Below are positions 49,576 through 61,189 of a stretch of DNA of 64,000 nucleotides, one piece after another. Location of the stretch: assembly GCF_030253575.1 (NCBI RefSeq), contig NC_080558.1, positions 8,814,001 through 8,878,000 of the forward strand, written 5' to 3'. The position numbers and the translations under genes were made by a program. The notes under the pieces were generated by a model. The model did no database searches, had not been told where the DNA came from, and saw only the letters and a list, made by a program, of their open reading frames with translations. The first letter of the stretch is position 1; the number at the start of each line of letters is the position of its first letter. This DNA comes from Rhododendron vialii (Eukaryota; Streptophyta; Magnoliopsida; Ericales; Ericaceae).

Positions 49576-51924
49576 TCACTTCTTCTTGGCAGCAGACTTG
49601 GTGACCTTTGCACCAGATGGATCCTTCTTCTCCACACTCTTGATAACACCAACAGCAACTGTCTGGCGCATGTCCCTAACAGCAAACCTTCCCAAAGGTG
49701 GGTACTCGGAGAATGTCTCCACAACCATAGGCTTGGTCGGAATCATCTTCACCATGCCTGCATCACCGTTCTTCAAAAACTTGGGCTCCTTCTCAATCTC
49801 CTTACCCGATCGTCGATCAATCTTGGTCAAGATCTCGGCAAACTTGACCGCAATGTGGCTCGTGTGGCAGTCCAGAACAGGGGCGTACCCATTTCCGATT
49901 TGACCGGGATGATTCATGATAATAACCTGGAAGATGAATTGGAAACCTATCTTAGAAATTTTGTTTGAATAACCTTCTACAAACACATGGGAATGCGTAT
50001 ATCCAGCATTCCTATGTCATTGTCTCCCAAAGTCGCATAAATGTAACTTCCTTATTCATGCAATCTTCCCTCCAAATTGTAAAATTGAATCCCCTCAATG
50101 GACAGTTAATGACTTGGAAGACAAGTTTCTACGAATGCACATTCCCGAACCGACACAGTTGCTTTTTTCACAACCATAAATTCATGCAGATTAAACCTGA
50201 CAAACATGACATCATATACACACATGCAGACACACACATTAATACACCACATACATACATATGCATATAGGAACTTTTTCAGTTTCAATAGCTTAAGATC
50301 CATTAGCTTAGACAGTTGATATGCATTATTTATAATCTGCCCCAGACTATCTGATAACTACCTGGGATGTGAAATTTGCCGCCTCTCTTGCTGGATCATC
50401 CTTAGAGTTCGATGCCACAAATCCACGCTTGAGATCCTTCACTGCCACATTCTTCACGTTGAACCCAACATTGTCACCTGGTAAGGCCTCCTGTAAAGCT
50501 TCGTGGTGCATCTCCACGGACTTGACTTCAGTGGTGAGCCCAGTGGGCCCAAAGGTAACAACCATTCCAGGTTTGATGACACCTGTCTCAACCCGCCCAA
50601 CCGGGACAGTTCCAATGCCGCCGATCTTGTAGACGTCCTGAAGGGGAAGGCGGAGGGGCTTGTCGGATGGCCTCTTAGGCTCCGAGATCAAGTCGAGGGC
50701 CTCAAGGAGGGTGGGGCCCTTGTACCAGTCCAGGTTATTTGACCTCTCAATCATGTTGTCGCCCTCAAAGCCAGAAATTGGGACGAAGGGGATTTTTTCG
50801 GGGTTGTAGCCCACCTTCTTCAGGTAAGAAGATACTTCCTTCACGATTTCATCATACCTTGCTTTTGAGTACTTGGGAGTGGTGGCATCCATCTGCCAGA
50901 AAGAAACCACAATTCACATCAATCAACAGTAAGATAAATTCCAGCAGCATTACATATATTACACTCTTAACAGACTATAATGGGCAAACCAACCCTCGGA
51001 TACAGAGGAGTCAAATTGATAAATGAATCAGGCAAGAGAAAACTGCTGATATAGCCACAAACAACAAGAGAAATTATCCAAGACGATTGATGATAAGTTA
51101 GCATTATCAAGGATGAGATTAAGAATGATATAGAAAAAGTAACCAACATTTTTATTGCATTCATCGGGACTGGCGGGGCTCGAACCCGCAGCTTCCAACT
51201 TAAAAAAGTGGTGCTCTAACCAATTGAACTACAATCCCGAAATATCAATTTCAACCCCGAATCTCTTTGCATGGGTAGCCCCTCTCCATCTACCACACAC
51301 TATTAAAAGCTATTCCATTGTATACAAGGGCCTGAAACTTCATTGGCAAGATTGAGAGGTGCCCCATCAAAGAGGAGGTTGTGACAACCATAATGCCATT
51401 AGACATTGTTATCAACAAAGGAAACAGTAAACTGAATGCAAAAAAACATTAACTAGACGGACCTTGTTACAGCAGCAAATCATTTGCTTCACACCAAGGG
51501 TGAAAGCAAGGAGAGCATGCTCACGGGTCTGGCCATCCTTGGAGATACCAGCTTCAAAACCACCAGTGGTGGAATCAATGATCAGAATAGCACAGTCGGC
51601 CTGTGATGTCCCAGTAATCATGTTCTTGATAAAATCACGATGACCAGGGGCATCAATGACAGTGCAGTAGTACTTGGTGGTCTCAAATTTCCACAGAGCA
51701 ATATCAATGGTGATACCACGTTCACGCTCGGCCTTGAGCTTGTCCAACACCCATGCGTACTTGAATGACCTCTTGTTCATTTCAGCAGCTTCCTTCTCAA
51801 ACCTCTCAATCACACGCTTGTCAATTCCTCCAAGCTTGTAGATGAGATGTCCAGTTGTGGTCGACTTGCCAGAGTCGACATGGCCAATGACAACAATGTT
51901 GATGTGAAACTTTTCCTTACCCAT
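49576..51924 (-). CDS. EEF1A: Elongation factor 1-alpha, copy 1
   Basis: GTPase that delivers aminoacyl-tRNA to the ribosome in the cytosol. Three coding exons on the minus strand, 51924-51463, 50892-50362 and 49926-49576, give 447 residues, the standard plant length. Seen in order: P-loop GHVDSGKS (residues 14-21), DAPGHRDF (G3), and NKMD (G4, residues 153-156), which is split by intron 1 exactly between Lys and Met. Then [10 protein letters not shown], the beta-barrel segments and a basic tail SAAKKK. Intron 2 (before VIIMNHPG) is an extra intron. A further intron of about 1.47 kb lies in the 5'UTR (51945-53419). The second copy lies 4.4 kb upstream in transcription sense and differs only at two residues (Asn/Thr after ERS and Leu/Met before ISEPK). 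Highly expressed type, with telo-box and TATA. Confidence 0.95.
51165..51238 (-). pseudogene. Plastid trnD-like sequence in eEF1A copy 1 intron 1
   Basis: Read on the minus strand this 74-base sequence starts GGGATTGTAGTTCAATTGG and ends with the T arm GGGTTCGAGCCCCG and GTCCCG. From memory it matches plastid tRNA-Asp(GUC) nearly base for base except in the anticodon arm. There the loop reads TTTTTAA (anticodon UUU) and the stem has one mismatch, so it is unlikely to be a working tRNA-Asp. It is probably an old plastid-to-nucleus insertion, in sense with the host gene. Confidence 0.65.
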
Positions 51925-51944
51925 ATTAGGCCTCGTAAGTCAAA

Positions 51945-53419
51945 CTGCAAGACGGAACAGAGAAATGACATTTGAGATTCGTAAGAACGATTATTAAGAC
52001 CCAGCTATTTAACTTCCACAACTTCACCACATAGGAGGGGAAATCAATAATAACCAGAAAAAGAAGTTTACAACTGCATCTCCACATGGATAACGACAGA
52101 CTAGACTGGTGGGTATAATAGAACCTAAATATTTGGTAGACAGATACAGTACATGATTCACTGCAACCATATTCTTTCAAATAGAGCCAAACACTACAAC
52201 AAAATTTCTATATATCTATATAAAAAAGGAACAGAGGATCTGGAAAATTCTATTTAAAGCGTGGATTTAAATAAGACATCAATTGAAAAGGTGCTAACCA
52301 ATAAGACATCAAAGTCTGTTGTGGTTAACATGCAAATAAGACATCAATGTATCGAACTGGTCTGCAAAATACCACTTCAAAGAAAATTCATAACCCACTA
52401 TTCCCTACCAAACCCCAATAGTCTATTAACCAATCAAACAGTCAAACCCAAAATCAACTGGAAAACAGTTGAACCAAAACATAAGGTAGTATTCATTCCG
52501 ATATGGATAAAATAGAGTGCGATCCAACTGATAACAACAACCGCACACTATAATTGCTAATGAAAACACATTCATGACCACAGTAACCAGAACAGACTTT
52601 TCTCGACATACAAGACAGTGGCGGACCCAGGAATTTGATGGAGGGGCACTCTATCGATCATGTTGAAAACTTTTTTCATTTCAACCCGCAGCGAGAATAA
52701 AGTTTAACTTACCATTTTTTTATGAGACACAAAACTTTACCTATGCATATTTTTCACAAACAATCCTTCAAAAATAATCAGAAAAAGGGATTATATTCTC
52801 ATTTATAAAGATTGTGAAATATATTTTTACAACTGCTCCCGAATAATTTTTCAACATGATATGGTACAGTCTGTGAATTTTACTAACTTATTTATCCGGG
52901 ACTACTACAACAAATAAATTCCCCAACTAGACTGAAAATATATGGCCTGACAATTGTAAATCAAACATCGTTATGGGATAAGGTTGATGCAGAAAATGAG
53001 GAAACACTATTTTTGTTTAAGTTTTATACAATTGGCATGTTTCAATTTTGTATAATTAACCAAAATATGTAAGACCGCACAACCGGTTAACTACAGATTA
53101 ATTTTTGGCAAAAAATCTCGAAAGAATTCAACCAGTATATATGCCTTTCAAAAAACAAAGGAATTCAACCAGTACATACGCAGATTCAAAGATAGGATCT
53201 GAAGCAGATTCAAAAACAAACAACATTTTCATAAATCATAGCAGTATCAAAAGATGGAAAAGAAAAACGGATCTACCAAAATACAAAACAGATCAACTCG
53301 AAAAAAGTGAAAACAAATCATCTACGACAAAGCATCGCATAATTCAAGATAGAAACTAGCTTGTTCGTACGTATATAGCTACTGTGAATCATCAAGAACT
53401 AATTGAGCACAAGATGTAC
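51945..53419 (-). other. 5'UTR intron of eEF1A copy 1
   Basis: Donor at GTGAG|GTACAT (53420/53419), acceptor TTGCAG just before 51944, leaving 20 leader bases before the ATG. Leader introns are conserved in plant eEF1A genes and known to raise expression. A piece of a hAT-like element (cagtggcggaccc) begins at about 52617 and accounts for part of the extra length over copy 2. Confidence 0.7.
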
Positions 53420-53535
53420 CTCACAAGCAGAGACTTCGTGGAGTAGGCTGTGAAACCCTAGCTCAGAGAAATGCTAGAGAAGGCGGAAGAGAGAGAGAGT
53501 GTGTGAGAGTAGCGTTTTTGAGGGTGAGAGGACCA

Positions 53536-53542
53536 ATTTATA
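53536..53542 (-). promoter_or_regulatory. TATA box of eEF1A copy 1
   Basis: TATAAAT on the minus strand, about 115 bases upstream of the leader-intron donor. Start of transcription is expected near 53505-53510. Confidence 0.65.
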
Positions 53543-53563
53543 GCCAAATGACTTGGCGAAATG

Positions 53564-53572
53564 CTAGGGTTT
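53564..53572 (-). promoter_or_regulatory. Telo-box in eEF1A copy 1 promoter
   Basis: AAACCCTAG upstream of the TATA box. This element is known from Arabidopsis eEF1A and ribosomal-protein promoters. A second aaaccctag in the opposite orientation is in the leader at about 53453-53461. Confidence 0.65.
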
Positions 53573-53639
53573 CGTACGACGTGCTAATTTACTTAAAAAC
53601 CCCTCCATGGAGCTTCTAATCACGATTTCGCCCTGACCG

Positions 53640-54248
53640 AACTTGAGCCCCAAGTATAAAATATTACTATTATGCAGTGGCAACTATGGTCTGTGTGCGG
53701 ATAAAAAAATTACTCACTATGATCCGTGTTACCGGTACGTGGTGGCCAAAGCTCTCTATACTGAAAGCTCTCCGTCACCGTATATTGATGTGGAGCTCAA
53801 AGTGAACTTCAGAGTCAACGGTATAATATTTTTTTCCAATTGTAAAATAATAATAAGAATTGTGATTGACTCCTTCCCTTTCGTGTTTTAAAAAAATTTA
53901 GGGTGTGTTCTACTAACTATAATAAATACTTATTTCTCAAATGAGTACTTATTTTTGTGAATTAAGGGTAATGTATTGCGTGAGAATGACATTTCTTATA
54001 ACACGAAAAATAAGTACTTAGAAAATAAGAATGTTAACAGAACGGGTCCTTAGGCACCCCTATGAGATTTTGTTCATTTTCCAAGCTTTGAGTTTCTTTT
54101 AATAATTCAGGATACTCATGTTAACTTATGAGCTCCTTACAATTTAGGAGGATGTATCGTCCACTAATAAAGGATTAAATTTAATTTGGAGTAAAATCCC
54201 GAATAGACGGACCCAACAAGAGTTCATATCAATTGGAGTACTACAAAG
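53640..54248. other. Spacer between the eEF1A copies, no recognised gene
   Basis: Similarity to the copy 2 promoter flank ends near 53650. The rest is AT-rich with no supported gene. Confidence 0.45.
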
Positions 54249-54511
54249 AGTCTTGCTAGGAGTACCAACCACACCGCCACCGAAAATCGTACTGACAACC
54301 GTCTCCGGGCCTCCGGCCACCAGACGGCTGATCAAAGCCGTCCAAAAATTCTAAAAAAAAAAACCGAGGGGCCCATGGGATGCCGTTAATTCGAGCGCGA
54401 GCCCCTAGGTTTTTTTTTTAGAATTTTTTGACGGCTCAAATCGACCGTCCGGTGACCGAAAACGGCCGTCAGTATGATTTCGGTGGCAGTGTGGTCGGTA
54501 CTCTTAGACTT
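54249..54511. mobile_element. GC-rich palindromic MITE, family copy D
   Basis: Inverted ends agtaccaaccacaccgccac and gtggcagtgtggtcggtact, with inner arms sharing gacggctgatc and gccgtccaaaaattcta with copies A-C. The central block is short and holds gggatgccgttaattc. Most diverged of the four copies, hence probably oldest. Confidence 0.7.
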
Positions 54512-54529
54512 TCTGTACTACAAAATTTC

Positions 54530-54850
54530 AGTTAAGACCTAGGATAGAGACTAGACTCTTCTCATACTTCCAGTCTTCAACCACTAGTCCTACGCCTTGG
54601 AGCTGCCCAAGCTCTGAGTTCCGTGTGGGTGTTTCATATGCAGCATCACAGGTTCAACCGTTCAAGCCGTGGTACCACCCTCTCTCTTCTCTCGAAAAAA
54701 TTTGCAGTCGTAATGATGCTTCAAATCCTTGTTCGTAATGATGCTTCGAACAAGGATTGTGCAATATTGCGAACAATCCTTATTCGTAATCAATTATACT
54801 TTTTGTTCCACACTATTACGAATTCATAAGAATGGTACGCATATATGATA
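54530..54850 (+). repeat. Dispersed repeat, related to 60.88-61.18 kb
   Basis: Shares in order: aagacctag, cccaagctctgagttc, a gtttcatatgc region, aggttcaa, and ctcgaaaaaatt with the segment at 60880-61180. The type is not known. It also contains a short direct repeat of cgtaatgatgcttc around 54708-54748. Confidence 0.5.
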
Positions 54851-54899
54851 TGTACACCTCCTAATATCAGCAACTATTATATATGAATATTGAATAATA

Positions 54900-55181
54900 C
54901 TTCCTCCGTCCCCCTTTTAAAGTCCAGTATTTTTATTTTGAGTTGTCCCTTAATAAGTGTCCATTTTGTAAAGTTAGTGGATAAAAGTTGATACATTTTT
55001 CATTTTGCCCCTAAAAGTAGATTCCATTTTAAAAAATTAGTGAGTAAAAGTGTAATGATGATATCTCCATAGAGGATAAATAGAAAAAAATAGAGGTAAA
55101 AATTGATGTGAAAAATGTAATGATAATGTTTTCTTAATAAGTTGTTACGAAACGGGACATTTAAAAAAAAAACGGAGGGAG
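54900..55181. mobile_element. Stowaway MITE
   Basis: Inverted ends cttcctccgtccc and acggagggag flanked by TA (54898-54899, 55182-55183), the Tc1/Mariner-type target. The 282-bp AT-rich interior is non-coding. This is the typical angiosperm Stowaway structure. Confidence 0.8.
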
Positions 55182-55249
55182 TAATATAATTGATTCTGAT
55201 GCTTCAGGAGACTTTTAACAGTTTTAAATGGTGTTAATGTCATTAAACA

Positions 55250-55650
55250 GTCATTCAAGAAATCCGTCTGTCCGGGTCCAAATGGGATGATTCTTGCTCA
55301 TTTCCAACAGTGGTGGGAAAGTTCAAACGCAGGATACGAGCAATTCAAGTCGAGATCTTACAGCTTTTAAAATGCTTTGATTCCCAAAAGAGATGGTGCC
55401 AAGGATATTCGAGACTTTAGGCCTATTAATTTGCTCAACGGTATTTACCCCAAAAAAAAAAATTTTGCTCAACTGTGGGTTGTAAGTAATTTCAAAAAAC
55501 CAAAAAAAGGTCTTCGTAAGCTGCTTCTGGCAATCAGATTGAAGTCAGTTGTTGATCAGGTGGTAGAATCTCAAAATTGCCTTCGCTGGGGGAAGGCAAA
55601 TTTTCGATGTGGCTAATGAGAGTGTAGATGCCAGGCCAACCGTAGGACAA
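55250..55650 (+). mobile_element. LINE reverse-transcriptase fragment
   Basis: Translation in shifting frames yields CPGPNGM, then ALIPKRDGAKDIRDFRPINLLNGIYP, RLKSVVDQVV and, after another shift, AFAGGRQIFDVANES. These are the ordered N-terminal reverse-transcriptase motifs of plant L1-type LINEs. At least two frameshifts and a gap show it is dead. Confidence 0.8.
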
Positions 55651-56343
55651 GTACAAGATTCCCACAACAAAGTGTGCACAACAGTCAACAGGCCATTAGA
55701 GCTAGGCTTGGTGTTTCGCAGCTGAAATCGTCTTAAGAATGTTAGGTGCAACTGTAGTTATGGAAAGCCAGTTCTAGCATGTGACAGGAACAAATACAGT
55801 TCTCCAGATTCTTTGACGATGCAGTCAAATGATGATGGTTGTTGACGGCTGCAATCTGGGTTTAGGTTTCATATAAAGTACGAAGCAAAGATGAATTATA
55901 AAACACAGATGTAATGTAGAGCTTCTTATGCAAAATTCTGTTGTCACCGAAGCACCAAGGTGGCAGCCCTCATGCTGCAAAAACAATTGTGACGTGCAGG
56001 CATACTCCTATACTAGTAAACTGCATAAACCTGCCAAAATCACCAACGAACAATACGATGACGAGGACGAACAAATAGCAAGATCCTCGATAAGTAGAAA
56101 TTGTCTTTTAAATCCTCACAAAAATAGAATCAAGTTCAAAACTTAGACTTGCAAAGCATAACTTAATTGCCGCCACCGCCGGTCCAGCACCCAATTACGG
56201 GAGCAACGACCAGGCAGCAACGACAAAAAACTGTAGCAAACAAAGAAACAAACCAGATCAACTAAATAACTCAAAATATAACCAGGAAGAACCAGGTCTT
56301 TTTTAGGATAGCAATTGATGGAACTCCAACCGGACTCCATGCT

Positions 56344-58618
56344 TCACTTCTTCTTGGCAGCAGACTTTGTGACCTTGGCACCTGACGGATCCTTCTTCTC
56401 CACGCTCTTGATAACACCAACAGCAACTGTCTGGCGCATGTCCCTAACAGCAAACCTTCCCAATGGTGGGTACTCAGAGAACGTCTCCACAACCATAGGC
56501 TTGGTCGGAATCATCTTAACCATGCCCGCATCACCATTCTTCAAAAACTTGGGCTCCTTCTCAATCTCCTTGCCAGATCGTCGATCAATCTTGGTCAAGA
56601 TTTCGGCAAACTTGACAGCGATGTGGGACGTGTGGCAGTCAAGAACTGGGGCGTACCCATTTCCAATTTGTCCCGGATGATTCATGATAATAACCTGGAA
56701 CATGAATTAGCCAACTCTAAGAAATTGTTCTGAATATACTCTTTTACAATATGAATCTAAATATGTCAATTCAGTATGTTGACAGATTTTTGGACGTCAA
56801 TACTTGTTACTTAATTGTTGACATGCATATCTACCTTCCTGAACAAGGTAGACGAAAATTAAAGAAAGGCTCCCAAAGTCAATTTGGATAAAACACTGCA
56901 CCTTCCTTCTTCATGCAGTGTTTCTCCAAATTCAAAAATCGCCACACTCCAATCAATAACTGTATTTTTTTAAACAATGGTATCATGCAGATTAAGCCTT
57001 AATTAACAAAGTGACATTATTTACACACAAGCCGTGTTATCCATAACAATTACCTGGGACGTGAAATTCGCCGCCTCCCTTGCCGGATCATCCTTAGAGT
57101 TCGATGCAACAAAGCCACGCTTGAGATCCTTCACTGCCACATTCTTCACGTTGAACCCAACATTGTCACCTGGTAAAGCCTCCTGTAAAGCTTCGTGGTG
57201 CATCTCCACGGACTTTACTTCAGTGGTGAGCCCAGTGGGCCCAAAGGTAACAACCATTCCAGGCTTGATGACGCCAGTTTCAACCCGCCCAACTGGGACA
57301 GTTCCAATGCCGCCGATCTTGTAGACGTCCTGAAGGGGAAGGCGGAGGGGCTTGTCGGATGGCCTCTTAGGCTCTGAGATCATGTCGAGGGCCTCGAGGA
57401 GGGTAGGGCCCTTGTACCAGTCCAGGTTAGTTGACCTCTCAATCATGTTGTCACCCTCAAAGCCAGATATTGGGACGAAGGGGATTTTTTCAGGGTTGTA
57501 GCCCACCTTCTTCAGGTAAGAAGACACTTCCTTCACGATTTCATCATACCTTGCTTTTGAGTACTTCGGAGTGGTGGCATCCATCTGCCAGAAAGAAACC
57601 ACAATTCACATCAATCAACAGTAAGATAAATTCCAGCAGCATTACATATATTACACTCTTAACAGACAATAGTGGGCAAACCAACCCTCGGCTACAGAGG
57701 AGTCGAATGGATAAATGAATCAGGCAAGAGAAAACTGCTGATATAGCCACAAACAACAAGAGAAATTATCCAGGACGATTGATGATAAGTTAGCATTATC
57801 AAGGATGAGATTAAGAATGATATAGAAAAAGTAACCAACATTTTTATTGCATTCATCGGGACTGGCGGGGCTCGAACCTGCACCTTCCAACTTTAAAAAA
57901 GTGGTGCTCTAACCAATTGAACTACAATCCCGAAATATCAATTTCAACCACGAATCTCTTTGCATGGGTAGCCCCTCTCCATCTACCACACACTATTAAA
58001 AGATAATCCCTTGTATGCAAGGGCCTGAAACTTCATTGGCAAGATTGAGGGGTGCCGCATCAAAGAGGAGGTTGTAACAACCATAATGCCATTAGACATT
58101 GTTATCAACAAAGGAAACAGTAAACTGAACGCAAAAAAAACATTAACTAGACGGACCTTGTTGCAGCAGCAAATCATTTGCTTCACACCAAGGGTGAAAG
58201 CAAGGAGAGCATGCTCACGGGTCTGGCCATCCTTGGAGATACCAGCTTCAAAACCACCAGTGGTGGAATCAATGATCAGAATAGCACAGTCGGCCTGTGA
58301 TGTCCCAGTAATCATGTTCTTGATAAAATCACGATGACCAGGGGCATCAATGACCGTGCAGTAGTACTTGGTGGTCTCAAATTTCCACAGAGCAATATCA
58401 ATGGTGATACCACGTTCACGCTCGGCCTTGAGCTTGTCCAACACCCATGCGTACTTGAATGACCTCTTGTTCATTTCAGCAGCTTCCTTCTCAAACCTCT
58501 CAATCACACGCTTGTCAATTCCTCCAAGCTTGTAGATGAGATGTCCTGTTGTGGTCGACTTGCCAGAGTCGACATGACCAATGACAACAATGTTGATGTG
58601 AAACTTTTCCTTACCCAT
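56344..58618 (-). CDS. EEF1A: Elongation factor 1-alpha, copy 2
   Basis: Same protein family and 447-residue length as copy 1, with exons 58618-58157, 57584-57054 and 56694-56344 on the minus strand. All GTP-binding motifs ([20 protein letters not shown] across intron 1) and the beta-barrel domains are intact. Exons 1 and 2 and intron 1 are almost identical to copy 1, while intron 2 and the leader intron are strongly diverged, a mosaic that suggests gene conversion after tandem duplication. A leader exon ends at 59742 and the leader intron runs 59741-58639. TATA and telo-box are at the same relative places as in copy 1, so both copies look expressible. Confidence 0.95.
57857..57931 (-). pseudogene. 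Plastid trnD-like sequence in eEF1A copy 2 intron 1
   Basis: Counterpart of the sequence in copy 1, at the same place in intron 1. It is 75 bases with one extra base in the anticodon arm and changes in the variable/T-arm boundary (ggtgcaggttcgagcc), so it is a little more degraded. Present before the duplication or spread by conversion. Confidence 0.6.
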
Positions 58619-59869
58619 TTTAAGCCTCTGAAGTCAAACTGCAAGTGAAAACAGAAAAACAACATTTGAGATCCAACACCCCAATTCACAAGATAGGAAT
58701 GCTAATTACACAAATATTTGCAGATGACCAACATCATGTTATGATTAGAAAAGGTTGCATCTCCACATGCGGTATAGTAGATGCTAAATATTTGGTAGAC
58801 AAATACAGTACAGGAGTCACTGCAACCAAAATTCTTTCAAATATAGACAAACACTACGAAAAAAAATCTAAATACGCCAGCAACAAAGAGAATGTGGAAT
58901 ATAATTGGACAATGGAGAAGAAAAAGGTACTAACAACAACAATTATCAAATTCATAACCAACCATCGTCCACCAATCCCCAATAACATAATAATAGAACC
59001 AATCAATTAGTCAAACCCAAAATCAATTGGGAAACAGGTAAATGTACACAGAGTGTGGGGCATTCTGGTTTGGGTAAAATAGAGTTCGATCAGCTGATAC
59101 GATTTCTATTATAGAAGGGGACAGCACCAACTGGTGTGAACAAAAATTTTGAAGCTGTCACAAAAATAGTTTGCAACATTACCCTAATTAAAGATTTTAC
59201 AACTCTCTCTATGACATAATAAATAAATTTCTCGGAAAAATAGGTAAAACCACCCAGGCACAAATATCCCACTCCCAAGTACATCACACACGGACACGAA
59301 GTGTGTGCTTAACTCCTAGTCGATAGAAAATGAATCCATAATAAACATGTTCAAAACAACGTCGCAACGACAGCCACGAAAAACACAGGCGATTCTCGAC
59401 AAACAGAGAATAGCTAAGAACCTAAGACTTAACAACCAGTCAACTGTGAATACATGTTGGGTAACTACACCACATGCAAATACAGGGATGATGAGATCTG
59501 AAGGAGCTCTACAACAACAAAATCTAACACAGGGTACATAAATCATAGCAGAAAATTCCATGTGTATCCGAAAACAATGACACGACCTATCAAAAGGCGA
59601 AAAGAAAACAGATCTACCCAGCTAAAAAAACAGATCAACTAAATCATCTACGATATAGCATCACATAATTCGACATAGATAACAGCTTGTTCGTACATGG
59701 ATACGACTATGAATTAAGAACTAGTTGAGGAAGCGATGTACCTCACAAGCAGAGACTTCGTGAAGGAGGCAGTGAAACCCTAGCTGCCCAGAGAAATGCT
59801 GGAGCGAAGCAGAGAGAGAGAGAGACGGGTAGCGGGAGAAAGCAGAAGGGTTTGTGAGGGTGAGGCTGA

Positions 59870-59876
59870 TTTTATA
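59870..59876 (-). promoter_or_regulatory. TATA box of eEF1A copy 2
   Basis: TATAAAA on the minus strand, at the position equivalent to that in copy 1. Confidence 0.65.
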
Positions 59877-59898
59877 GCCGGAGCGAGTGAACGCAATG

Positions 59899-59907
59899 CT
59901 AGGGTTT
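59899..59907 (-). promoter_or_regulatory. Telo-box in eEF1A copy 2 promoter
   Basis: AAACCCTAG, about 23 bases upstream of the TATA box as in copy 1. Promoter similarity to copy 1 continues to about 59996 (gaccgaacttgagcc), where the duplication ends. Confidence 0.65.
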
Positions 59908-60041
59908 CGCACGACGTGCCGCGGTGGTAATTTACTTAAAAAACCCTTTGTTGAGTTCCCAATCACGATTATGTCGTCCTGACCGAACTTGAGCCTGAAG
60001 AATAGAAAACATTTGTGTGGATTTCAAAATCAAGTAAACGA

Positions 60042-60271
60042 CTACCGCAAATGAATCGAGCAGTTCATGAGTTCGGCTCGACTTGGTAATTTTTGGTTTG
60101 TTTCGTTTAATAAATGAGTTAAGTTGAGCTCGAGTTTTAGCTGATTTACTAAACGAGACGAATAAAACTTGGCTCATTAAAGACTAAACTCGTTATAGTC
60201 TCGAGCTCAAATTTTAGCTGAACTCAAGTTCGACAAAACTTGGCTCAACTTGATTCACTTGTAGCCCTACA
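60042..60271. mobile_element. Degenerate hAT-like fragment
   Basis: The right part (cacttgtagcccta) and repeated motifs of the gagctcgag and cttggctca type on both strands resemble subterminal regions of plant hAT elements. The left end is only weakly matched. Confidence 0.35.
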
Positions 60272-60320
60272 CGGAGGCCAAGGAGCATTTTCCATTTGCG
60301 AAAATCAAAAAAAAAAAATA

Positions 60321-60643
60321 GGGTGCTGCTATTCGCAGCCATTTATTTTCTCCCATATTCCATTAAAAATTTTCAATTATACTCAACAGTTAGTTACCGA
60401 AATTGAGATATATTTTCAGCATCCAATTACCGAAATATAATATTTTCTTGAACAGCTATTTACCGAAAATGTATGTTCGACAGTTGTTTACTGAAAATTG
60501 AACATATTTTCGACATGTAGTTACCGAAATATAATCTTATTTTCAACAGCTATTTACCGAAATGTTATGTATGATTTCAACAATCATTTACCGAAATGTA
60601 GTGGGTTATGAAAGAAAATAAAGCGCTGCAAATAGCAGCACCC
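60321..60643. mobile_element. MITE with internal minisatellite
   Basis: Terminal repeats gggtgctgctattcgcagc and gctgcaaatagcagcaccc, flanked by aaaaaata at 60313-60320 and 60644-60651 (8 bp, low complexity). Between them a unit of roughly 30-35 bases containing ttaccgaaa recurs about six to seven times (60390-60600). Non-coding. Confidence 0.65.
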
Positions 60644-60879
60644 AAAAAATATTGGCCGTCTCTTCTTCATCGAATAATTAAATTACATTGAGCCCTTCCA
60701 CGTTTGAATCAAAACCGATAACTTCCCTCTTGTTCTGAAAATTATACTTAGCATACCTACGAGAGTTCATCCACAATGTCTGTAAGGCTCGATCTCATTG
60801 TCAATTAACGGTATGTTATATTAAAACCGGGGCAAAAACCCGTATAAATTGTTATTGCAAAGATTGATAATACATCAAA

Positions 60880-61185
60880 AGTTTCTAACTTAAGACCTAG
60901 AAAAGAGTAAACTCTTAAATCCCGAATTTCAATCCAAGACTTACGCCCAAGTTCTGAGTTCTGTGGGGTGGCACCCTTGTGGTGTCATTACGCCCAAGTT
61001 CTGAGTTCTGTGGGGTGGCACCCTTGTGGTGTCATATGCCACATCAAAGGGTTCAAGCCATGGGACCACCCTTTTTCGTCTCTTCAAAAAAATTGTAACG
61101 ATGTTTTGTATACTTGGTTACGCAGAATATACGAATTCTTAAGAACTATATAAATATGTAACATGTGCACCTCCGAATTTGAGGT
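60880..61185 (+). repeat. Dispersed repeat with internal 48-bp tandem duplication
   Basis: Related to 54530-54850. Inside it, a unit starting ttacgcccaagttctgagtt is present twice (about 60941-61036), the copies identical except at their ends. A recent local duplication within an older repeat. Confidence 0.6.
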
Positions 61186-61189
61186 GTTA

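Noticed and set aside
49537-49968. Plus-strand ORFs opposite eEF1A exons (also at 56315-56680, 50369-50632)
   Set aside because: Antisense shadows of a highly conserved gene; they recur in both copies only because the coding strand is conserved.
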